A stretch of 64,000 bases of DNA from the NCBI GenBank assembly GCA_018340375.1, contig JAFFJZ010000002.1, positions 44,846,001-44,910,000 of the forward strand. The letters run 5' to 3'. This document shows positions 1 through 52,126 of this stretch, in pieces (positions within the stretch are counted from its first letter, which is position 1; each line of letters starts with the position of its first letter). The stretch is from Gonatopus flavifemur. Its lineage: Eukaryota; Arthropoda; Insecta; Hymenoptera; Dryinidae. Below the pieces are notes generated by a model. That model searched no databases. It was given only the letters and a program-made list of their open reading frames with translations, and was not told the origin of the DNA. The position numbers and the translations under genes were made by a program.

Positions 1-281
1 TATAACATCAAATCAATAGATTATTCTATTAGTTTATTAAACTGAAGGAAGGAAACAAATTCATGCGATCAAAGAATCTTCTGAGAGTAGGACTTTAAAG
101 TCGGGCATGCATAAAATTGTGGAATGTTATTTGTAATACATTCCTCGATATTGAAAGTTTATTTTTAAATATTGAAAGAAAGATAAAGTGATGGTTCGGA
201 TTTTGAAAAATTTACACAACACACTCTTGTCGCATCAAGGATTCAGTAAAAAGATAGAAGTGAAATGTGTGGTATATATAC
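1..281. other. Malic enzyme intron, continuing off the left edge
   Basis: This is AT-rich intron after exon 8. I see no further malic enzyme exon and no repeat here. Confidence 0.7.
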
Positions 282-41483
<41,202 letters not shown>

Positions 41484-42105
41484 TTTATCCGCGTGTATTC
41501 GACACAGCTGATTACTTCCTCCCACCCGGCAGGATCACTGCGCGACTGCGCTCAGGTTTGCAGGGTAACTTGAAGAAATGAAGAGAACGCACCACGGCTA
41601 CGAACACACCGCAGCACAACCTGGCTTATCTTACCGCGCTCACGGCACTGTTGTCTTTCTGTGTGCGCTCTTCTTCCCGGTACGCCAGGCTTTTGTGTAT
41701 GATGTATAGATTATACACACTCATACGCGCGCATGCACAGACAGTACAGAGAGACAATCATATCCACCGAGACAGAGAGAGGAAGAGAGAAAAAGAGAGA
41801 GATTACACAGAATACGTTACATACGTACATGTACATGCGTATTCGACATCTCACATGTATACATTATACGCATGTACAACACGTTTGTACACTCGTATCA
41901 AGGATACGCACGCGTATCACTGTACTGTTACACAACGTGAAAACACCATCGTGCACATTCTTTGGCAACCAGATGCTCATACCATGAAAGATCGTGTGCG
42001 CTGGAGCACAGAGACGTGCGCAATCTCCTTTTTCAGTAGAGTAGTTTTACCTGTCCGGTATCGTGTTTTGGCGGTGCTTTACAAGATGGCAGCACATATT
42101 TGACG
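41484..42105 (-). promoter_or_regulatory. Probable 5' UTR and promoter region of the malic enzyme gene
   Basis: The sequence directly upstream of the first coding ATG is visibly richer in G, C and CpG than the rest of the window, most clearly at 41510-41650, and it is free of the MITEs seen elsewhere. It also contains a GA/CA-rich stretch around 41760-41900. I cannot point to a definite TATA box or initiator. Open frames here start with non-ATG codons and are low-complexity, so I do not treat them as genes. Confidence 0.4.
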
Positions 42106-42138
42106 GGTAAAGGTAGAAACCTGTCAGATTTCAATATT

Positions 42139-43632
42139 GATGGGGGATCCTTGAGAAAGATCGATCCTTTTTATATAAAAGAGGATCGAATTTTTATTGA
42201 AATCTATAAAAATTATATACTTTTTGTATAAAAAAGAATCTCTGTTCGAATTGGTCAGAGATATTTACGAAAATGGAGAAGTACCGAAAGATTTCCAAAA
42301 GAATAAAATTGTCGCCATTCCGAAAAACAAGGAGCAGACAAATGTGAGAACTATAGAACGATGAGTTCAACTCCACATGCCTCGAAAATACTAACAAAAA
42401 TTATATACAAGAGGATGGAAAATAAAATAGAAAATAGATTAGCGGAAGATCAGTTCGGTTTTAGGAAAAATAGGGGAATGCGAGAAGCAATCTTAGCACT
42501 CAGAACAATAGCAGAGAAAAGACTAGAGTTAAAAAAAGTCTGTGTATATAGGTTTTGTAGATATACAAAAAGCATTCGATAATGTTGATTGGGAGAGGAT
42601 GTTCGCGATTTTGAAAAAGGTAGGGATTAATTCTGAAGATAGGAGAGTAATATATGAATTATATAAGAATCAAACCGCGATAATAGAAATAGATGGTCAA
42701 AAAGGAGAAGCACAAATCAAAAGAGGGGTGAGACAAGGATGCTCACTATCACCATTGATTTTCAATTTGTATATAGAAGAAGCGATGAACGAAGTGAAGG
42801 AGCAAGTGTAAGCATGTTGAGATTTGTGGATGACATAGCTATATTAGTTACGAGTGGTGCTGAGTTAGAAAATATTCTCAACGCTATGAAAACAATATTA
42901 CTAGAAAAGTATTGTATGAATATAAATAAGGACAAAACAAAATTCATGATTTGTACAACAGCGGAAACATCAAGAAGAACGATAATCAAAATAGATGCAG
43001 AGAAAATTCAGCAAATGAGAGAATTTAAATATCTAGGAAGCATAATTACAGAAGAAAGTAAGAGCGAAAGAGATATAAGAAGTGAGAATAGCACAAGGAA
43101 CACAGGCTTTCCACCAAAAGAAACAGTGACTATGTTCGGAGAATATTAGCTTAGCGGTAAAGAAGAACTTCTTGAAGAGTTACGTTTGGAGCACAGCATT
43201 ATATGGTTGCGAAACTTGGACAATTGGAACAACGGACCAACGAAGACTCGAAGCTTTCGAAATGTGGTGTTATGGAAGGGTGCTTAGAATAAAGTCAATA
43301 GAGAAAGTAAAAAATGAAGAAGTACTGAAGAAGGTAAATGAAAAGAGAAGTCTTTTGAAACATGTCGTGAAAAGAAAAAGTAGTCTGATAGGACACACAT
43401 TAAGGCATGATAGTTTATTGAAAACAATATGGGAAGGAAAAATGAATGGTAAAACTCGCAAAGGTAGACCTAGATTAAGTTATATGAAGCAAATTATACA
43501 AGATGAGGGTTGTCGTAGATATGTGGAAATTAAGCGTTTAGCGGATAATAGACAGCCATAAGACTGATTCACTTCATGATGATGATGATGATGATAAAAA
43601 TGGATCGATCCTTTTAAAAAATCCCCATCACT
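42139..43632. mobile_element. GATGGAGATC-type MITE split by a LINE
   Basis: The left piece (42139-42240) starts TGATGGGGGATCCTTGAGAA; the right piece (43594-43632) ends GATCCTTTTAAAAAATCCCC. Together they match the uninterrupted copies at 47131-47259 and 46871-46983. ATAAAAA flanks the LINE on both sides, so it is a candidate target duplication. Confidence 0.7.
42236..43593 (+). pseudogene. 5'-truncated, frameshifted non-LTR retrotransposon reverse transcriptase
   Basis: Consecutive pieces in different frames give parts of one reverse transcriptase. Visible motifs are GEVPKDFQKNKIVAIP, HASKILTKIIYKRMENKIE, EDQFGFRKNRG, FVDIQKAFDNVDW (motif A), RQGCSLSPLIFNLYIEEAMN (motif B), FVDDIAIL (motif C, with Val where Ala is usual), KFKYLGSI-like EFKYLGSIITE, and the C-terminal FEMWCYGRVLRIK region ending near 43561. 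Frame changes lie near 42540, 42800 and 43090-43170. The N-terminal endonuclease is absent, as expected from 5' truncation. The 3' tail is short and ends in a run of GAT triplets. The clade is uncertain (RTE or CR1-like). Confidence 0.9.
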
Positions 43633-43819
43633 AGATCTCAACATTCCAACTAGAATCGTTAGATAGTTTCTGGAACTGTTTCTTTATTTTCATTCTCGAT
43701 GTCAAATTCTTGATTAAAGTATTGATAAAACACTCACCCATGGAGCAGTACCGGCCCGAGGAGTATTGCCACCCGGAGAGGGGGTTTCTTAGGCGCCTTG
43801 TTGAAAAAAACAACAAGGC

Positions 43820-44666
43820 TACACTGTTAGAAATTTCTGATTGAATTTTCAATTACATGTAATGGAAGCAACACGTAACTGAAAAATAATTCGCACTGTA
43901 CTTGAAAATTCAAGAACCAATTCTTTAAATTTCATGCACATGTTCTTGATTGTTGAGAGAAATCATGATTGAAAATTCAATAACAAGTTCTTTAAATTCC
44001 ATGCACATGTTCATGATCGTTGAAAAAAAAAATCACCTCCACAAGATGTGAACGCGGGACGTCGAAGTCGGACGCCAAAGCTCTGTCACTCAAGCCACTG
44101 CCACTTATGTGGAAGGGAGCCTTTTTCTGCTTATATGACCTTGCGTTCATTCTTCAAACTTGTGAATCAAGATGTACTTGTAATGTAGAAACACTGAACA
44201 AACCGTGTGATCTAACTAGTACATAGTTGAAGTGGATACGCGGATGACTTCGTCAAAGCGTTAGTATACAGGGTGACCCATAGTGAGAAAAATTGTATTT
44301 CAAGGGCGTATTCTGCAGCCATAATGCAAGAATTTCCCGTTTTTTGAAGGTTAGTTTTTGAGATATGAGCATTTTTAGATTTTTTTCAAATCCAAATACA
44401 CTTGGATCATTTTTGTTATTTTCAGTTGGATGCCATTAGAGCCATGATTTGATTATAATTATAATGATATTATTATCTTATTATACTGGATTAAATTTTT
44501 CTAAGTTTTTTCAATCACCTGTACATTAATTTCAATTTTCATGCACGATAACTTGAAAATTCAATAACATGTATTTGGACTCCTATTTCAGTTCACAAAA
44601 ATTGAATTTTCATTCACATATGTACATGAAAAGTACATGAAATTTCAAGCAATTTTTAACAGTGTA
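43820..44666. mobile_element. Element with TACACTGTTAGAAATTT ends
   Basis: TACACTGTTAGAAATTTC and the inverted AATTTTTAACAGTGTA are the ends. ACATGTTCTTGATTGTTGAG and ATGCACATGTTCATGATCG repeat inside. A tRNA-like stretch (44033-44106) and a fragment beginning GGGTGACCCATAGTG (44271) lie within. Confidence 0.55.
44033..44106 (-). repeat. tRNA-like sequence
   Basis: On the minus strand AGTGGCAGTGGCTTGAGTGA (A box) and CGCGTTCACATCTTG (weak B box) are spaced like a tRNA gene, but the stems do not pair well. Confidence 0.35.
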
Positions 44667-44699
44667 CACCTAATTTCAGGCTTTCATCATTTTCTAAAG

Positions 44700-44765
44700 C
44701 TCCTTCAAAATATTCGCGCCCGGTGCGGTCGCACTGGTTGCACCACCCTGGAGTCGGCACTGCCA
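44700..44765. other. GC-rich island of 60 bp in AT-rich DNA
   Basis: GCGCCCGGTGCGGTCGCACT followed by GGTTGCACCACCCTGG contains a hairpin (GTGCGGTCGCAC). I do not recognise it. Its composition is unlike the neighbourhood. Confidence 0.4.
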
Positions 44766-45116
44766 TGCAGTCCCTCAAATTCCATTTTGAAATTATTCTC
44801 CATTTTCGAATCCAAAAGTAGAATGGAATTGTATTTGATGACATAATTTTGAATCTACTCTCTTATTTTCGTAAAGAGAAGTGCTGGAATATTCTGTGAG
44901 GAATCTTCATGAATTTGAATTGATTTTGGATTCTGTAGATGCGTGGCTTATCGATTTTTCGGAGAAGAACTCTTTATGAATTCTCATCGTCCATTCATGA
45001 ATATTCATGGCAGAACAAGAACTCTATTCTTCATTTCTCTATTCTCAAATAACTCTATTCCTAAATATCTCTATTCTCAAATATGATCAATCCTAGATAT
45101 CTCTATTCTTTCATAT

Positions 45117-46366
45117 ACTGGGTGATTCAGAATTGCCGTACACTTTTTTGAGAGCAGATTCTTGATGAAATTCTGCTACGATTTTGGTGCGGAATACTTT
45201 GATCTGATTCTTAGATTCGGGGATACGAGCATTTTTCAATTTTTCGGGCCATATCTTTGACATTTGAATCCAATACCATCTCCTAAGTCAGATCACAGGG
45301 TATTCCTGCGGAAAAATAAAACCAATTCAGCGTTTCGCGTTGTGGAGTTATAGCGATTTGGAATTTTTTGCATTCCAGCCAACCATAATTCAACAACTTC
45401 GAATCGCTATAACTCCACAGGAAGGAAGGAAGCTGAATGAGTTTTATTTTGTTTCCAGGGATACCTCGTGATCTGACTCAGAGGATGGTGTTGGATTCAA
45501 ATACCGAAGATATGATACTTCCGAGACATTCGGATTTTATAAAACATTAAAAAATGCTCGTATCTTCGAATCTAAGGATCAGATCAGAATATTTCGACCA
45601 AAATCGTTTCAGAATTTCATTAAGGGATAACACCACAGTGCAATTTCAAAAAAATCGAAAAGTTTTGTTTTGGCTTAAAGTACTCTTTGAGGACCCGAAA
45701 ATGATATACCGTAAACTACAAATATAGGTCCGACTAAACATGCACGATTCAACTGTTACAAAAACTTCAAACGCGTTTATTTCAAAACAGTATGTCGAAA
45801 GTCGATGGATGCTCTAGCTCCGCCAATTTTCAATCAATCACCTCGGGGGGTTTTTTATTGTATTCGTGATATGATTATCTAGTGAAATACGTACGGGTTT
45901 TTCGAAATATTAATATTTGCGTTTTTTATTCAACATTAAGTAACGAAATTTAGGGTGAAAATTCTACTTTTTTCTCCAAACCGATGCCATTTCGTGGAAA
46001 ATGCACATTTTTCAAATCGGATACGTATTTCACTAGCTTTTGGATTACAGAAAATAATTATTTTTGTTTCTGTGTTCTACGTCAATTCTGGACTGGGTTA
46101 TTCATCCCACCGCACGACCATGATTTTTCACAGTGCTCCTCCAGTCATTCACCTATCAAGCCGCCATTTTTCACAATACAATTCCACAAAAAAATTATTC
46201 TTCACTTTAATAGTAGCGGAACACCTTTATGTAGTTCAATTTGAATAGGAACTTTCTTATTTTCGAAAAAAAATCTGAAAAAGCGTTATTTTTGGAGAGG
46301 TCACGGTGGTTTTACCCCTTAAGAATGCTCTCAAAAAAGTGTACGGCAATTTTGAATTACCCAATA
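45117..46366. mobile_element. 1.25-kb element with GGGTGATTCAGAATTGCCG ends
   Basis: ACTGGGTGATTCAGAATTGC and GTACACTTTTTTGAGAGCA on the left are inverted at the right end (46325-46366). The left third is collinear with 38668-39000, including the hairpin around AGCGATTTGGAATTTTTTG. Interior frames (45955-46248) are not recognised. Confidence 0.7.
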
Positions 46367-46382
46367 AAACAAAAAACTTCTA

Positions 46383-46640
46383 TACACGGAGAGAAATATA
46401 TTTGGAAAAATTACCATTTTATTCGTAAACTAGAACTATTCGGCAAAACCAGACAATAATTTATAATATAACTCCTAATCATTGCCAGTTGTGATGGTAA
46501 AAATCGAGATTAATTTGGATTTTTACCATCACAGCTGGCAATGATTAGGAGTTATGCTATAAATTATTGTCTGATTTTTCCGAATAGTTCTAGTTTACGA
46601 ATAAAATGGTAATCTTTCCAAATAAATTTCTCTCCGTGTA
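46383..46640. mobile_element. 258-bp near-perfect palindromic MITE with TCTA duplication
   Basis: The arms are almost identical: TACACGGAGAGAAATATATT, AACTAGAACTATTCGG and AATCATTGCCAGTTGTGATG are inverted on the right. TCTA flanks it on both sides (46379-46382 and 46641-46644). Confidence 0.9.
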
Positions 46641-46870
46641 TCTAATCAATACAATAGAGATATTTGAGACATATTTGTGAATAGACTTCTTTAAGAATAG
46701 AGATATTCAGGAATAGAGTTATTTGAGAATAGAGATATTCAGGAATAGAGTTATTTGAGAATAGAGAAATAAAGAATAGAGTTTTTGTTCTGCTGTATTT
46801 ATTACCCATTCAAAATGTTCAAATTTTGTGAATTTTGGTTGTTCAAAATGTATGTATACAATGTATGTAC

Positions 46871-46983
46871 GAGATCGATCTTTTTTTAAATATAAAAATT
46901 ATATAATTTTTATAGATTTCAATACAAATTCGATACTTTTTATATAAAAAAGGATGGATCTTTTTCAAAGATCCTCATCACTT
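46871..46983. mobile_element. GATGGAGATC-type MITE, inverted copy
   Basis: Right end GATCTTTTTCAAAGATCCTC is the TIR; AAATCTATAAAAATTATATAA-like core matches the copy at 47131-47259 on the other strand. The left TIR is shortened (GAGATCGATC). Confidence 0.65.
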
Positions 46984-47130
46984 CTAGGAAGAATAGTAAT
47001 TTCATGACAGATATTCCAGAATTGCAAGAAGTACTATTCGAAATCAGAATGAGTACGTTAAACTGTCCTATAAAAAGTGAGGAAAAGCTGCACTAAATTA
47101 AGGCGAAAACTCCTCCATTCATGGTGAATA

Positions 47131-47259
47131 GTGATGGAGATCTTTGAGAAAGATCGATCCTTTTTTTATATAAAAAGTATCGAATTTGTATTGAAATCTA
47201 TAAAAATTGTATACCTCTTATACAAAAACAGGACCGATCTTTTTCAAAGATCTCCATCG
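47131..47259. mobile_element. GATGGAGATC-type MITE, complete 129-bp copy
   Basis: GTGATGGAGATCTTTGAGAA and the inverted TTTTTCAAAGATCTCCATCGC bracket GAAATCTATAAAAATTGTAT. This copy defines the family. Confidence 0.8.
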
Positions 47260-47336
47260 CCGATGGTAAAACTTTGCTGCCACCAAATATCGAGGAAAAT
47301 TTGTAGCAGCGTTTTTACAGTGATAAATCTTGATAT

Positions 47337-47557
47337 CCCTGGTGGAAAAATTCTGTTGAATTTTGTTCACTTCTGGCACAGCGATATTTCAATGAAATTC
47401 AATCAAAGTCCATAAACTTCAACGAACTTTAATGGAAGTCAACGAATTCCACTAACATTCATCGAATTTTGTCCACAATTATTGAATTCTTCTAATTTTC
47501 AATCAAAACTGATTGTGCCAAAAGTGAACAAAATTCAACGAAATCTTTCTACTGGGG
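47337..47557. mobile_element. 221-bp MITE with CCCTGGTGGAAAAATTCTG ends
   Basis: CCCTGGTGGAAAAATTCTGT and TGAATTTTGTTCACTTCTGG on the left are inverted on the right, ending TTTCTACTGGGG. The arms are 46 bp and the core repeats AACTTCAACGAACTTTAATG. Confidence 0.8.
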
Positions 47558-47559
47558 AT

Positions 47560-50189
47560 GTACAAGATATATCTTGAGATATGGATCGTTATGTGGGATA
47601 TTCATAGACCGGATGATAATTTTGAGGGGATCTTTTAGAACATTCTGCAAGATTAAAAATTTGAAAAGCATAATTTGGCGCTTGGTAGTGTGCATTAAAA
47701 ATGATCGGATCCCTGACGCGCGGACAGCAGGCGTAAAATGTTTTAAAAATATGTTGCCAATTGTGTTTTCAGAACGTTTGTAAAGGGTCGCGATTGAGAT
47801 GTGCTCGTACTTCTTATGGACGCTCATCATACTTTCTATTGGAAAGAGTCAATCGATAAGCACTCTCTTCGCGCTTGGTGAACATTATGTTCTCATCAAG
47901 GGAGAGGATTGAGATTATTCCGATTAGTCCAATTGCTGACAGACTTCAGATCTTCAGTTGAGCTTCATTCAAAGAATGAATAAAAATACTTTCAGCTCAT
48001 TTCGATTACTTTTCCTTTCTTAATAGGTTTGAATAGGATTTTTCAAGTACGAAAGTTTTTGCCTGATTTAGAATCTCAGTCTCGTTTTCATCTCAAAGTT
48101 GGTACCAAGGTGAGTTTCAGTATTATTCAAAACAGTACTTGAACCGATCCTTGACCTGGAAAATGCTAGCGAAGAGTTACAAATATCTTGTGTGGTTCAG
48201 TGGCATTTTAGAGTTGGAGAATTCAATTGAAAATAGACAAAAATTTGGTAACTTTCATTGTTTGATGTCTCCAATTTGAACACTACGATCAAATACTAAC
48301 AGAAAATAATTTTCTACAGGTTATATTTCTGTCCAAATCCGTTTGACTTTGATTGAATTTTGTAGGATTAAAATCGGTCAAAGGCAGACAAAAATATTCT
48401 TATTGATTTTAACGGTAAATTTAAGCAGGGATGGCACATACACACACACACACACATACACATAGATGCACTTTCGTATCCCATCACGATCTGCTCGATT
48501 TGGTATTTCATTGATCTCCGTTGAGCCCATTCACTTGCATTCAAAACATTTTGAAAATTATATACAATTCATATGTCATTTAATGTAGTTTATATATAAA
48601 TTATATAGAATTTGTTAAATTCTCCCAATCGGATATGTAATTCAAGTGAAGTGGATCAGTTGATGATCAGACCAATCGGATTTTATTGTGAAGTAAACAC
48701 CATACAGAAATGCAATACAACTTTGTTCAAAATATTGATGCTATTATTGAATTGAATGATGTTGAGTAAAACGGATTTACCTTTTCGAAAGTACGTTTTA
48801 TTTGTTCAAATAAATGTGGGATTTTTTTTGAAAACGAAATGGTAATTTCGAGTTTATAATTTCATGAAGTTCATTGTCAAATTTGGAGAAATCTGGCAAA
48901 AATCTTTCCACAAACCATGGGTTTTGGGACTCTGCTGTAATCTTTTAATACTTTTTGTTAATGTCTTAAAAGTATGACAGAGTTTCAAACCCCATGATTG
49001 TAAAAAACTTGCGCCAGATTTCTCCTGAATTTCTTCAATTTAGTCCCATACCTTTGCAAGCTTGACGTTAAGGGGTTATATCTGTTTGAAATTTTTCCCT
49101 TCCCCTTTTGTTCTTTATTGGCTTAAATGATGTGAAAACATCTCAAGAATGATATCGAACAACATTGATTAATGAAAACATTTTTTGAAAACTTCTAAAA
49201 TATGAATTTTTGAAGCAACTCTCGGCGGTTTGAAATGACAAATTCTGATTTTCTGAATCATGTAGCGATTTTGAATGTTACCAAAAATTGCTCAATCGTT
49301 CAAGAAAGAACTGGAGAAGAGTTATTTGAATTTAGGACGGCAATTATACGGTGCTGGGATCGCAGACTAAAGGTGAAGAAATCAGCAAGCTTCTATTTTA
49401 AGAATTTTCTATCGTGAACTCATTTTCAAACTTCAAACGCGTTTTTCTCGAAACCACCGTTTCAAAATCGACCGACATCAGAACTCGAGTAATTTTCATC
49501 CGATTGACTTGAAAATTGAACTGTAGCTTCTCGGATAGATTATCCATCGAAGTACTTAGGATTTTTATGATTGATGAACAATTACGATTCTTATAAACAA
49601 ATTATGGTCGATTTTTTCGTCGAAAATACGATTTTTCTCTTCAAATTGATGCCAAAATTGCAAAAATCAATATCTCTCAATAATCCTACGTACTTCCGTA
49701 GCAACATTCGTGTAGATTGAGAAAAAAATGTTGTTCATTGTTCTAGCTGCACACGTACGGGACTTCTGATGTCGGCCGTAGAGCGCCTTCAAAAACCACG
49801 CTTCTTTTGTATATACAACTGAGCCGTCATTTTGTCCTCAACATTGAAATAAAAAATTTTGTTCTCACCTCAAGATATGTATAATAAATCCTCGAAACCT
49901 TCAGTCAGATTTCTCAAAATCGTTTTCCCTACGTGGGAAACCACACAAATTCTTCTTTCAATGGATGTTTTGTGAGATACATACGAAATACATGTACAAT
50001 TTGACTCTGGGTCATTTCTAATAACTAAATTGTTTTGTGCGTTTCAAGTAATAATCGATTTATATTCAGAAGATGAGTAGTATTTTCATATCCATCTTAT
50101 TTACTATTTTTGATTTTTCATGATAAAACATTCTCCTTAATCTACAGCCGAGCTCTATAATCATATCTCACGATGAAAAATAATTGGAC
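47560..50189. other. Stretch without assignable genes
   Basis: A CA microsatellite at 48438-48460 and AT-repeat units at 48555-48615. The rest shows no arms or recognisable frames. Confidence 0.4.
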
Positions 50190-50436
50190 TACACTGTTAG
50201 AAAAAATTTGTAAATTTCACACACAAAATTTGGAAGCAATTAAAAAATACTTTTGTGTATTAAAATCACCACAGATTTTATGAGATTTAAACCAATTTCG
50301 ATCTGAAAACGATTTCAAGATAACATTGTTTTTGAATTTTAATAAAAGTGTGGGGGTTTCGATGCAAAAATATGTGTGTATTTAATTGCTTTCAAACTTT
50401 TGTATTAAAATTAATACAAATATTTTTCACAGTGTA
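50190..50436. mobile_element. 247-bp MITE with TACACTGTTAGAAAAAAT ends
   Basis: TACACTGTTAGAAAAAATTT and the inverted AATATTTTTCACAGTGTA end it. AAATTTGGAAGCAATTAAA is inverted as TTTAATTGCTTTCAAACTTT. Confidence 0.75.
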
Positions 50437-51072
50437 TGATGTTGGGATTATCATGCTGTTTTGGAGAACGATGTATGCAAAAGCTGTACAATTCTTCTAG
50501 CAAGTCCCACGCGTACCGGAGGTTTAATGGAGGTATAATATGGTATAGTAGCTATTAAGATGTCATTATATTACAGCTATATTACTGCAACAAGGTGTAC
50601 TGGGGAAATGTCTCGTGACTTTGAATTATTCTACTTCAAGGGATATCGCTACCAATTCCATTCCAATGACACTTTCATGAAAGCGAGAATAATACAGTGT
50701 TAAACATTATAAGTATATTTGCTGTTTATTGTATAATATCGAAACGTCGAAATTCGGCATTATTTGAAATATCTCCAGAGAGTTACTGATCTTCACATGA
50801 AAGTTAAGATGAATGAGAGCAAAGGAAAATTCAAACCTTGATGAAAAATTGAGAGGAACTGTTGAGGTTTTATAGGATTAGACGTGTCTCTCGAAGATCT
50901 GACTAGAATGGAAAGTGGAAGACCTTAGTGAAAAAAACGTACACTGTTAGAAAAGTTATGAAGTTTTCTACATAAACAATTTATCAAACAGAATTCATTA
51001 TAAAATATTGAATTCAATAATATTATATAATTCTCTATACTAAGAATTTTTTTCTTAATTTTAATAATTACC

Positions 51073-51598
51073 CAGTAAACACACGCACGTTTTAAAAACG
51101 TCAAAAACAGTCAATAACCACACGTTGTGAATTAGTAATATTTTTGCGTTGATTCAACGTAAAAATGTCGCGGCAGATCACGTGTTTTTCAACCATAAAA
51201 TAACGTCATATCAACGGTTTGAACATCGTTTAAAATACGTCAAATATTGACGTGTCCTAATGATGGTTTTTAAACGTGAATTGAATCCAACAAATGTTTT
51301 TTTGAAAACTCTTCATTCAATCTCGAGAACAATAGTATTTCTGAGTATGACACAAAGTGTTATAAACACATTTTAAACGCGTGATTTAAACCCGTTGAAA
51401 CCACGTTTTTTGAGGACGTCGTTTGATGGTTATTTTTGAATATTAGTGTGAATGACACGTCATCAAAACGTCATTCCTGGTCGTCTATTTCCCTATCAAA
51501 TTTCAACTAAAAATCAACGTTATGAAATCAACGACTAACGTCCGTTTGACAGTCTAACGTTCTTTCAACGTTGAAATAACGTGTGTGTGTTTATTGGG
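51073..51598. mobile_element. 526-bp AACGT-rich MITE with CCCAGTAAACACAC ends
   Basis: CCCAGTAAACACACGCACGTT and AACGTGTGTGTGTTTATTGGG are inverted and flanked by TA. The interior contains more than twenty AACGT/ACGTT units in both orientations. It is unusually rich in CpG for this window. Confidence 0.8.
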
Positions 51599-52126
51599 TA
51601 GTAGTTCAAATATCCTGAAAATCCAGCAATGACTGTGTAATTATCAGGGATTCATATGAAACTGAATACAGACCGAACAATTTTTGTCCAATGTTTTGTA
51701 TTTCTCAATTATACCAAAGACATTGGTCGAGTATTGAAGTTCACGCTTTGCTTACTGGGATAAAATCATGTATGAATCATATAGGAGACGTATGATTATA
51801 CACATAGGAATTATATGTGATTTTCATTACTCTTATATATTTATATAGAGTTCATATATGGTTCGTTTTGATTAGAATAGTGCAGGGTTTGAACGACGCT
51901 CGAAAAAATACAATCGGAAAAAAAATAGGTGTAGAATATAATCGGAATTTCTCTATACGCAGCAACCAAAAAAATTCCATCGCATCATGGGACAGGAAAT
52001 CAATTTTCGATACGTGCATATAAAATTCCCCATATAAATTCAACTGGAAATTCCAAACTTTATGGGATTTTCACTATCATTTTTCATTAAATTTCCGGTA
52101 AAATACGACAAATTTTTGACGTATGT

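Larger units (their letters stand above)
45010..46793. mobile_element. Outer hairpin element with CTCTATTC heptads, hosting two other elements
   Basis: GCAGAACAAGAACTCTATTC and TTCTCAAATAACTCTATTCC on the left are inverted on the right (46645-46793). The arms are tandem variants of CTCTATTCTCAAATA. Between them sit the elements 45117-46366 and 46383-46640. Confidence 0.75.

Noticed and set aside
41651..42103. A 150-codon plus-strand frame
   Set aside because: It starts with TTG, is rich in Arg/His/Tyr from GA and CA simple repeats, and overlaps the likely malic enzyme promoter.
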